DNA from: Lysobacteraceae bacterium
GTDB lineage: Bacteria; Pseudomonadota; Gammaproteobacteria; Xanthomonadales; Xanthomonadaceae
Assembly (NCBI GenBank): GCA_003449515.1
Contig: DMHI01000042.1
Location: 1 to 11,845 of the forward strand
Length of the DNA stretch: 11,845 nt
Reading direction: 5' to 3'
Positions 1-6,048 of this stretch are shown here, one piece after another. A model generated the notes under the pieces. It did no database searches and was not told where the DNA came from. It saw nothing but the letters and a program-made list of their open reading frames with translations. Every line of letters begins with the position of its first letter. The stretch's first letter is position 1. The position numbers were made by a program, and so were the translations under genes.

Positions 1-444
1 CCGGAGGACGTCGCCAAGGCCGTCGAGAAGGCCAAGGACAAGAACTCGGGCTTCCGCCTGATGGGCTTCGGCCACCGCGTCTACAAGAACTACGACCCGC
101 GCGCCTCGATCATCCGCGAGATGTGCCACAAGGTGCTGGCCGACCTCGGCGTCAACGACCCGCTGCTCGAAGTGGCGATGAAGCTCGAGGAAGCCGCGCT
201 GAAGGACGAGTACTTCGTGCAGCGCAAGCTCTATCCGAACGTCGACTTCTACTCGGGCCTGATCTACAAGGCGCTGGGCATCCCGACCGAGATGTTCACG
301 GTGATGTTCGCGCTGGCGCGCACCACCGGCTGGGTCAGCCACTGGCTGGAGCAGCAGGTCGACCCGGAAGCGAAGATCGGCCGTCCGCGGCAGATCTACA
401 CCGGCGCAACGCCGCGCGACTACGTCGGCATCGACAAGCGCTGA
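1..444 (+). CDS. gltA: Citrate synthase, C-terminal part (5' end outside window)
   Basis: This is the last 147 residues of citrate synthase, which condenses oxaloacetate and acetyl-CoA to citrate at the entry of the TCA cycle in the cytoplasm. The reading frame is open from base 1 and ends at TGA 442-444. The active-site segment GFGHRVYKNYDPRA is present at window residues 22-35. Its His25 corresponds to E. coli GltA His305, and Arg34 to Arg314. YPNVDFYSG carries Asp82, 57 residues after His25, exactly the spacing of E. coli His305 to catalytic Asp362. Arg107 (ALART) and Arg128 (GRPRQ) match the other oxaloacetate-binding arginines. The wording is that of the hexameric, Gram-negative type of enzyme. 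It converges with mrcA; I see no U-tract hairpin in the 17-bp gap between the stops, only the short palindrome GCCCGCGGGC (448-457). Confidence 0.97.
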   Translation, partial: PEDVAKAVEKAKDKNSGFRLMGFGHRVYKNYDPRASIIREMCHKVLADLGVNDPLLEVAMKLEEAALKDEYFVQRKLYPNVDFYSGLIYKALGIPTEMFTVMFALARTTGWVSHWLEQQVDPEAKIGRPRQIYTGATPRDYVGIDKR

Positions 445-461
445 TCAGCCCGCGGGCATCG

Positions 462-2936
462 TCAGAACACGTCGAACGCTTCTTCCTTGACCTCGATGCC
501 GTCGGTGCTGAAACCACCGGCGACCATCCGGTCGTAGTCCTCGGTCTTGACGTAGTCGATCATGCCGCCCGGCTCGCCGCTGGGCAGCAGGCCGCCGGTG
601 GCCGGGTCGATCGTGACCGTCAGCAGTCCCGGCGGGGGCTCTGGCGCGGCCACCGGCACGCCTTCGAGCGCCACACGCATGTAGTCGATCCAGATCGGCA
701 GCGCGGCGCGACCGCCGTACTCGCCGCGGCCCAGCGGCGAGAAATCGTCGCGGCCGACCCAGACGGTGGTCACCAGATCGCCGCCGAGACCCGCGAACCA
801 CGCATCGCGGTGGTCGTTGGTCGAGCCGGTCTTGCCGCCGATGTCGGCGCGGCCGAGGGCCCTGGCCGCGGTGCCGGTGCCGCGCTTCACCACATCGAGC
901 AGCAGCGAGCGCACGAGGAACGCGGTACGCGGATCGATGGCGCGCGGGGCGATCGCGTCCGCCGCGGCCACCGGGCCATCCGCTGCCGCCCCGGCATCCG
1001 CCGCTGCGGAGGCGTCTGCCGCGTCCGCCATCGCCGCGCGCGCCGGTGGCGTCAGGGTGCCGAAGTTGAAGCCGTCGACCACGCCGGACGGGTCACCGCT
1101 GCCGGGCTGCCCGGCGCAGCGGGGGCAGGCGCGCAGCGGCTGGGTTTCCATCACCACGGTGCCGTGGCGGTCTTCCACCCGGGCGATGAACCACGGGTCG
1201 ATGCGGTAGCCACCGTTGGCGAAGGCGGCGTAGGCCCGCGTCACCGCCATCGGCGTGAGTGACGAGGTGCCCAGCGACATCGACAGGTTGGGCGGCAGGC
1301 TTTCCGGCGTGAAGCCGAGCTGGGTGATGTAACGCTGCGCGAACTGCACGCCGATCGCATCGAGCAGGCGCACCGAGACCAGATTGCGCGATTGCACCAT
1401 GGCCTCGCGCAGGCGCATCGGGCCGGCGAAGTCCTCCTCGTAGTTCTGCGGACGCCAGACGTTGCCGGCACGGTCGCGAAACACCACCGGCGCGTCGATC
1501 ACGATCGTCGACGGCGAGTAGCCGCGCTCGAAGGCGGCGGCGTAGACGAAGGGCTTGAAGCTCGAGCCGGGCTGGCGCTGCGCCTGCGTGGCGCGGTTGA
1601 ACTTGTTCTGGGCGAAGCTGAACCCCCCGACCAGCGCGCGCAGCGCGCCGGTCTCGGCTTCCAGCGACACCAGCGCGGCCTGGGCCTGCGGCAACTGCGC
1701 CAGCACCGGCCTGCCCTCGGCGTCGCGGCGCACCCGCACCACGTCGCCGACTTCGACGGCCTGCACCGGCGCGCGTCCGGTCCAGCGGAAGGCTGCGGCG
1801 TCGAGCACCATCTCGCCCTCGCGCGCCGCCTGCACGGTGGCGCCGGTGGCATCGACCTGCAGCACCACCGCGGCCTGCAGCCCCGGGATCGGCAGATGGC
1901 CGCGCAGGGCGCGTTGCCGGGCGACCTCGTCGAGCGCCCGGGCGTCCTCGATGCGGCCTTCCGCGCCGCGCCAGCCGCGGCGCTGGTCGTAGGCCAGGAG
2001 TCCGTCGCGCACCGCGGCCACGGCCGCGTTCTGGTCGGCCGCGCGCAGCGTGGTGCTGACCCGGAAGCCGCTGGTCAGCGCCTCGGCGCCGAAACGCTCC
2101 TCCATCACCTGGCGCACCATCTCGGCGACGTAGGGCGCGTCCACCTCCACCGTGGGCTCGTGCGGGCGGGCGTTGTTGGGCTCGGCGAGCGCGCCGGCCA
2201 GTTCCGCGTCGGAGATGAAACCCAACTCGTGCATGCGCGGCAGCACGTAGTAGTCGCGGCGCTCCATCGCCCGTTCCGGGTTGCTGATCGGGTTGGCGCT
2301 GGACGGGAACTTGGGGATGCCGGCCAAGGTGGCGGCTTCGGCGATGGTCAACTCGTCGAGCGACTTGCCGAAGTAGAACTCGGCCGCCGCGGCCACGCCG
2401 TAGGCGCGGTTCCCGAAGAAGATCTTGTTGAGATAGAGCTCGAAAATCTCGTCCTTGCTGAGTTCCCGCTCCATCTTGATGGCGAGCAGCATCTCGCGGA
2501 ACTTGCGCGCGTAGCTGTACTCGTTGCTCAGGTAGAAATCGCGGGCGACCTGCTGGGTGATGGTGCTGCCGCCGGGCACGCGGGCGCGATCGGTCGAGAC
2601 GATCAGCCACACCGCGCGCAGGATGCCGACGGCGTCGAGTCCCCGGTGGTCGTAGAAGCGCGCATCCTCGGCGGCGAGGAAGGCCTGCTTGACCCGATCG
2701 GGGACGTCGTCGATGGCCACCGGGAAGCGCCGCGTCTCGCCAAACAGCGCGATGAGCTTGCCATCCGCCGAGTACACCGACATCGGCAGGGCCAGCTCGA
2801 CGTCGCGCAGTTCACGCACGTCGGGCAGTTGCGGCCAGACCGTCCAGATCACGGCGGTGAGGGCCAGCAAGCCGAGCAGGGAGGCGGCGACGCCGGCGAT
2901 GAGGACGCGTCGGGTCCAGCGCAACCAGGGGCGCAT
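462..2936 (-). CDS. mrcA: Penicillin-binding protein 1A, bifunctional glycosyltransferase/transpeptidase
   Basis: Class A PBP (824 aa; E. coli PBP1A has 850) that polymerises lipid II and cross-links peptidoglycan in the periplasm while anchored in the inner membrane. A short basic N-terminus and one membrane segment (about residues 11-33) come first. A GT51 glycosyltransferase domain follows (about 55-235), with EDARFYDHRG carrying likely catalytic Glu90, GGSTITQQ at 122-129, and ELYLN with Glu166, probably the second acidic residue. An OB-like insert lies at about 320-415. The transpeptidase has SSFK (Ser458 nucleophile, Lys461), SRN (516-518) and KTGS (702-705). ACPRC at 603-607 resembles the ACPEC of E. 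coli PBP1A. An Ala/Asp-rich stretch at about 636-664 sits between SRN and KTGS. All catalytic motifs are intact. The gene is divergent from pilM, as in many gammaproteobacteria (also called ponA there). No clear Shine-Dalgarno sequence precedes the ATG, but no better start is visible. Confidence 0.97.
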   Translation of the reverse strand: MRPWLRWTRRVLIAGVAASLLGLLALTAVIWTVWPQLPDVRELRDVELALPMSVYSADGKLIALFGETRRFPVAIDDVPDRVKQAFLAAEDARFYDHRGLDAVGILRAVWLIVSTDRARVPGGSTITQQVARDFYLSNEYSYARKFREMLLAIKMERELSKDEIFELYLNKIFFGNRAYGVAAAAEFYFGKSLDELTIAEAATLAGIPKFPSSANPISNPERAMERRDYYVLPRMHELGFISDAELAGALAEPNNARPHEPTVEVDAPYVAEMVRQVMEERFGAEALTSGFRVSTTLRAADQNAAVAAVRDGLLAYDQRRGWRGAEGRIEDARALDEVARQRALRGHLPIPGLQAAVVLQVDATGATVQAAREGEMVLDAAAFRWTGRAPVQAVEVGDVVRVRRDAEGRPVLAQLPQAQAALVSLEAETGALRALVGGFSFAQNKFNRATQAQRQPGSSFKPFVYAAAFERGYSPSTIVIDAPVVFRDRAGNVWRPQNYEEDFAGPMRLREAMVQSRNLVSVRLLDAIGVQFAQRYITQLGFTPESLPPNLSMSLGTSSLTPMAVTRAYAAFANGGYRIDPWFIARVEDRHGTVVMETQPLRACPRCAGQPGSGDPSGVVDGFNFGTLTPPARAAMADAADASAAADAGAAADGPVAAADAIAPRAIDPRTAFLVRSLLLDVVKRGTGTAARALGRADIGGKTGSTNDHRDAWFAGLGGDLVTTVWVGRDDFSPLGRGEYGGRAALPIWIDYMRVALEGVPVAAPEPPPGLLTVTIDPATGGLLPSGEPGGMIDYVKTEDYDRMVAGGFSTDGIEVKEEAFDVF

Positions 2937-2964
2937 CAGGGGGTGGTCTCGATCAGGGGACGGC

Positions 2965-2970
2965 AGTATA
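2965..2970 (-). promoter_or_regulatory. Possible -10 element for mrcA
   Basis: Read on the minus strand, this is TATACT, matching five of six bases of the sigma-70 -10 consensus and placed to give a leader of about 20 nt before the mrcA start. No recognisable -35 lies 16-18 bp upstream and there is no extended TGn, so this is only a candidate. Confidence 0.3.
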
Positions 2971-3000
2971 CGGGCGGCTCGCGTTAAGCAGGCGTTGCGG

Positions 3001-3029
3001 TTGACACATTTTTCTGTTTTTAATGTTGT
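3001..3029 (+). promoter_or_regulatory. Candidate sigma-70 promoter for the pilMNOPQ operon
   Basis: A perfect -35 hexamer TTGACA (3001-3006) is followed, after 17 bp of T-rich DNA, by TGTTGT (3024-3029), a weak 3/6 match to the -10 box. A TAATGT at 3021-3026 is an alternative with a short 14-bp spacer. Initiation would fall near 3036, giving a leader of about 40 nt before pilM. The -35 and base composition are seen; promoter activity is inferred. Confidence 0.45.
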
Positions 3030-3060
3030 AGCGCACTAATCTCACGTAAGCGCCCGTGGG

Positions 3061-3068
3061 AAGGGGAG
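3061..3068 (+). promoter_or_regulatory. Strong ribosome binding site of pilM
   Basis: AAGGGGAG with a 6-nt spacer to the ATG at 3075. This fixes the pilM start and is one of the strongest Shine-Dalgarno sequences in the window, fitting the first gene of an operon. Confidence 0.75.
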
Positions 3069-3074
3069 AAACCG

Positions 3075-4133
3075 ATGGGTTTGTTCAGTCCATCCAGGGT
3101 TCCGCTGGTCGGGATCGACATCAGCTCGACCGCGGTGAAGCTGCTGCAGCTCAGCCAGGTCGGCAATCGTTACCGCGTCGACCACTACGGCGTGGAGGCG
3201 TTGCCACCCAATGCGGTGGTCGAGAAGAACATCGTCGAAGTCGAAGCGGTGGGCGAGGCGATCAAGCGCGCGCTCAGTCGCTCCGGCAGCAAGGCCAAGC
3301 ACGCCTCCGTCGCCGTCTCCGGCGCGGCGGTGATCACCAAGGTGATCAGCATGTCGGCCGATCTCGACGACGACGCGATGGAAGACCAGGTGCAGCTCGA
3401 GGCGGCGAACTACATCCCGTTCCCGATCGATGAAGTGAGCCTCGACTTCGAGGTGCTTGGCCCGGTGCCGTCGAGCCCGGAGAACGTCCACGTCATCCTC
3501 GCCGCCTCGCGCTCCGAGAACATCGAGCGGCGCCAGCAGGCGCTGGAGCTGGGTGGGCTCAACGCCAAGGTCGTCGATGTCGAGGTGTTCGCGCTCGAGA
3601 ACGCCTTCAAGCTGGTCGCCGACCAGTTCGGCATCGGCAAGGACGCCATCGTGGCGCTGGTCGACACCGGCTCCACCATGACCACGCTGAACGTCATCCG
3701 CAACGGTCGCAGCATCTACTCGCGCGAGCAGGTGTTCGGCGGCAAGCAGCTCACCGATGAGATCATGCGCCGCTATGGCATGAGCTACGAGGAGGCGGGT
3801 GCCGCCAAACGCCAGGGCGGTCTGCCCGAGAGCTACGAGCCGGAAGTGCTCGAGCCGTTCAAAGAGGCGATGGTCCAGCAGGTCAGCCGCCTGCTGCAGT
3901 TCTTCTACGCCGGCAGCGAGTTCAACAAGGTCGACCAGGTGGTGCTCGCGGGCGGCTGTGCATCGATCGCCGGCGTCGACCGCATGGTCGAAGAGCACCT
4001 GGGCATTCCCACCGTGGTGGCCAATCCGCTCGCCAACATGGGCCTCGGCCCGCGCGTCCAGGCGCACGCCCTGCAGCAGGATGCGCCCTCGTTGATGATC
4101 GCCTGCGGCCTGGCCCTGAGGAGCTTCGACTGA
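3075..4133 (+). CDS. pilM: Type IV pilus inner-membrane platform protein PilM
   Basis: PilM (352 aa) is a cytoplasmic actin-like/FtsA-like ATP-binding protein of the type IV pilus alignment complex. It binds the cytoplasmic N-terminus of PilN and communicates with the motor side. The actin-type phosphate-1 motif is GIDISSTAVK (residues 13-22), phosphate-2 is VDTGSTMTTL (196-205), and the adenosine motif is LAGGCASIAG (291-300). The segments EQVFGGKQLTDEI and PFKEAMVQQVSR, and the C-terminal MIACGLALRSFD, closely match Pseudomonas PilM as I recall it. Length is normal for the family (about 354). It starts the operon behind a strong SD. Its TGA stop overlaps the pilN ATG by one base (TGATG), implying translational coupling. 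Confidence 0.97.
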   Translation: MGLFSPSRVPLVGIDISSTAVKLLQLSQVGNRYRVDHYGVEALPPNAVVEKNIVEVEAVGEAIKRALSRSGSKAKHASVAVSGAAVITKVISMSADLDDDAMEDQVQLEAANYIPFPIDEVSLDFEVLGPVPSSPENVHVILAASRSENIERRQQALELGGLNAKVVDVEVFALENAFKLVADQFGIGKDAIVALVDTGSTMTTLNVIRNGRSIYSREQVFGGKQLTDEIMRRYGMSYEEAGAAKRQGGLPESYEPEVLEPFKEAMVQQVSRLLQFFYAGSEFNKVDQVVLAGGCASIAGVDRMVEEHLGIPTVVANPLANMGLGPRVQAHALQQDAPSLMIACGLALRSFD

Positions 4134-4822
4134 TGGCTCGCATGAATCTCCTGCCGTGGCGCGTCGAGCGCCGCAAGCAGCGCCAGAAAGAGTTCATGAC
4201 CATGCTGGCGGGTGCCGTGCTTGGCGGCGTCGCGCTGGTGCTGGCGGGCTCCTTCTTCCTCGATCAGCAGATCGAAGGACAGACCAGTCGCAACGATTTC
4301 CTGAAGGCGCAGATCGCCGATGTGCAGGAAGACATCAAGGAGATCGAGGGCCTCGAGGCCCGCAAGGCCAACCTCCTGCAGCGCAAGGAGGTCATCGAGA
4401 CCCTGCAGGCCGACCGCTCGCAGAACGTCCGCCTCTTCGAGGAACTGGTGCGCACCATTCCCGAGGGCGTCCGGCTGGTGTCGATCAAGCAGACCGGCGC
4501 GGAGTTGACCTTGTCCGGGCGATCGCAGTCGGAATCGCGTGTGAGCGCCTACATGCGCAATCTCGAGGTCAGCGGCCTGATCAACAACCCGCGGCTCAGC
4601 ATCATCCGCGCAGGTGCCGGCACCGGCGCGCCGGCGGCGGCCACGGCGGCCGAGAACCGCGCATTGCCTTTCGGTTTCGAAATGACCGTCACGCTGCGTC
4701 CGGTCACCGACGAGACCGCGGCGGGCGATGCCACCTCGCCTGATGGGCCGGCTGCACCGGCACCGGTCGAGCCCGCCACCCCCGCGGCACCGCCGGCTGC
4801 GGCCGCCACGCCGGCCGCCTGA
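4133..4822 (+). CDS. pilN: Type IV pilus biogenesis protein PilN
   Basis: PilN (229 aa) is a bitopic inner-membrane protein that pairs with PilO in the periplasm and contacts PilM with its cytoplasmic tail. The diagnostic NLLPWR motif is at residues 5-10, followed by a basic stretch, a single membrane segment (about 22-43), a coiled coil (about 50-92), and a ferredoxin-like periplasmic domain to about residue 192. The ATG at 4133 puts the PilM-binding motif just inside the N-terminus, as in homologues. ATG 4142 would leave it at the very end and is less likely. Residues 194-229 form a Pro/Ala/Thr-rich tail that makes the protein longer than the roughly 200-residue Pseudomonas PilN. It overlaps pilM by 1 nt and is followed by pilO after 10 nt. 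Confidence 0.96.
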   Translation: MARMNLLPWRVERRKQRQKEFMTMLAGAVLGGVALVLAGSFFLDQQIEGQTSRNDFLKAQIADVQEDIKEIEGLEARKANLLQRKEVIETLQADRSQNVRLFEELVRTIPEGVRLVSIKQTGAELTLSGRSQSESRVSAYMRNLEVSGLINNPRLSIIRAGAGTGAPAAATAAENRALPFGFEMTVTLRPVTDETAAGDATSPDGPAAPAPVEPATPAAPPAAAATPAA

Positions 4823-4832
4823 GGATCCGACC

Positions 4833-5531
4833 ATGGCGAAGAGCAAATTCAAGCTGAGCGACCTGAACAGCCTCGACTTCAACAACACCGGCGCCTGGCC
4901 CCGCGAGGCCAAGATCGGTGCCGGTGTCCTCGCGGCACTGCTGATCGTCGGGCTCGGTTGGTATCTGGTGATCCGCGACAAGCAGACCGCGCTCGAAGGC
5001 CTCGAGGCGGAGGAAGCCACGCTGCGCACCGAATTCGAGGGGCTGGCCGCCAAGGCGGCCAACCTCGAGCCGCTCAAGGCCCAGCTCGAGCAGATGGAGC
5101 AGATGCTGCGCCAGATGCTGCGCCAGCTGCCCTCGAAGACCGAGATGCCCGATCTGATCGTCGACATCTCGCAGACCGCGCGTGCCACCGGCATCAGCAC
5201 CGAGCTGTTCCAGCCCGGCCCGGAGGCGGCGAAGGAGTTCTACGCCGAGCAGCCGATCAACCTCGAGATGAGCGGCAGCTACCACCAGTTCGGCCGCTTC
5301 GTGAGCGGCGTGGCCTCGTTGCCGCGGGTGGTGATCATGACCTTCCACGACATCGCGCTGTCGCCCAAGGAAGCGCGCCAGGGCGAGCCGGCACCGCCGC
5401 CCGGCACCCTGGGCCTCAAGGGCACCATCAAGACCTACCGCTATCTCGACGAAGCCGAGATCGCCGCCAGCGCGGCCGCCGCCAATCAGACGCCACAGGG
5501 CGGCTCGCCAGCCCAGGGAGGAGCCCCGTGA
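4833..5531 (+). CDS. pilO: Type IV pilus biogenesis protein PilO
   Basis: PilO (232 aa) is the inner-membrane partner of PilN; the heterodimer recruits PilP and helps align the pilus machine with the secretin. I see a cytoplasmic N-terminus of about 26 residues, one membrane segment (about 27-47), a coiled coil rich in Leu/Glu/Gln (about 50-98), and a periplasmic PilO core (about 105-205) with FQPGPE, FYAEQPINLEMSGSYHQFG and the closing KGTIKTYRY. The C-terminal 25 residues are an Ala/Gln/Gly/Pro-rich tail. The ATG at 4833 is chosen because GAGGA (4821-4825), overlapping the pilN stop, lies 7 nt upstream. Upstream in-frame codons would overlap pilN and add a Pro/Arg-rich stretch unlike PilO. 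The stop overlaps the pilP GTG by 4 nt. Confidence 0.96.
   Translation: MAKSKFKLSDLNSLDFNNTGAWPREAKIGAGVLAALLIVGLGWYLVIRDKQTALEGLEAEEATLRTEFEGLAAKAANLEPLKAQLEQMEQMLRQMLRQLPSKTEMPDLIVDISQTARATGISTELFQPGPEAAKEFYAEQPINLEMSGSYHQFGRFVSGVASLPRVVIMTFHDIALSPKEARQGEPAPPPGTLGLKGTIKTYRYLDEAEIAASAAAANQTPQGGSPAQGGAP
5515..5523 (+). promoter_or_regulatory. Ribosome binding site deciding the pilP GTG start
   Basis: AGGGAGGAG lies inside the end of pilO, with its GGAGG core (5517-5521) 6 nt before GTG 5528. It supports a GTG start immediately before the lipoprotein signal sequence; no ATG is placed to give a signal peptide. Confidence 0.75.
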
Positions 5532-6037
5532 GCCGAACGCCCCGTCATCTGCTGCTGCTGGTCACCGCGGCGGTCGCCCTCGCGGGCTGCGCCCGCGGCA
5601 CTGCCGACCTCGATGCCTGGGTGGCCGAGGTGAAGGCGCGCCCGGCACCGCCGCTCGACCCGCTGCCGCCGCTGCGCACCTTCCCGCCGATCGAATACAC
5701 CGCCGACGGCCTTCGCGATCCGTTCTCGGCGCCGGTGGGCAGCCGCGATGCGGCCGGACCCCGCCCTGATCCGAACCGTCGCAAGGAGGCCCTTGAAGCC
5801 TTCCCGCTCGACGCCCTGCGGATGGTGGGCACGATCGGCACCGGCCCGGACACCCTCGCCCTGATCCTCGCCCCCGACCGGGTCACGTACCGCGTCCGGG
5901 TCAACAACTACCTCGGTCAGAGCGACGGCCGCGTGGTGTCGGTCGGCGAAGACCGCATCGGCATCGTCGAGCTTGTCTCGGATGGCGCTGGCGGCTGGCT
6001 TGAACGTGAGGCCAGTCTGGCCTTGGATGAACAGTGA
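5528..6037 (+). CDS. pilP: Type IV pilus lipoprotein PilP
   Basis: PilP (169 aa) is an inner-membrane lipoprotein that bridges the PilN/PilO dimer to the periplasmic N domains of the secretin PilQ. The N-terminus is a lipoprotein signal: basic SRTPRH, a hydrophobic core, then lipobox LAGC with the lipidated Cys21. A Pro-rich unstructured linker follows (about 37-56), then the conserved RDPF (63-66) and RKEALEAFPLDALRMVGTI (85-103). The C-terminal beta-sandwich (HR) domain spans about 95-167 and contains VNNYLGQSDGRV and GAGGWLERE. The start is GTG, set by a strong SD and by the position of the lipobox. The upstream extension of this open frame lies inside pilO and is an artefact. It overlaps pilO by 4 nt and precedes pilQ by 11 nt. 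Confidence 0.96.
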   Translation: MSRTPRHLLLLVTAAVALAGCARGTADLDAWVAEVKARPAPPLDPLPPLRTFPPIEYTADGLRDPFSAPVGSRDAAGPRPDPNRRKEALEAFPLDALRMVGTIGTGPDTLALILAPDRVTYRVRVNNYLGQSDGRVVSVGEDRIGIVELVSDGAGGWLEREASLALDEQ

Positions 6038-6048
6038 TGGGAGCGCGC

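Larger units (their letters stand above)
2937..3074. other. Divergent mrcA-pilM intergenic region
   Basis: These 138 bp separate two divergent genes and must hold both promoters. Bases about 3001-3030 form an AT-rich island in otherwise GC-rich DNA, as expected for promoter DNA. A pilM-directed TTGACA lies at 3001-3006. For mrcA, the minus strand has TATACT (complement of 2965-2970), a 5/6 match to a -10 box and about 29 bp from the mrcA ATG, but no convincing -35. I looked for a CRP/Clp-type TGTGA-N6-TCACA palindrome and did not find one. Confidence 0.7.

Noticed and set aside
442..461. Possible bidirectional terminator between gltA and mrcA
   Set aside because: Only the palindromes TGATCA and GCCCGCGGGC are present; a usable stem would be about 3 bp and there is no T-tract on either strand.
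1392..2987. A 531-codon open frame on the plus strand opposite mrcA
   Set aside because: Shadow of the strongly supported mrcA gene caused by GC-biased codons; His/Gly/Arg-rich translation without domains.
3027..3046. A CRP/Clp-like palindrome before pilM
   Set aside because: TGTAG and TCACG half-site resemblances occur but not with the required 6-bp spacing or symmetry.
3905..5200. A 431-codon minus-strand frame across pilM, pilN and pilO
   Set aside because: Antisense to three clearly identified pil genes, low-complexity Arg/Ser/Leu composition, no recognisable domain.
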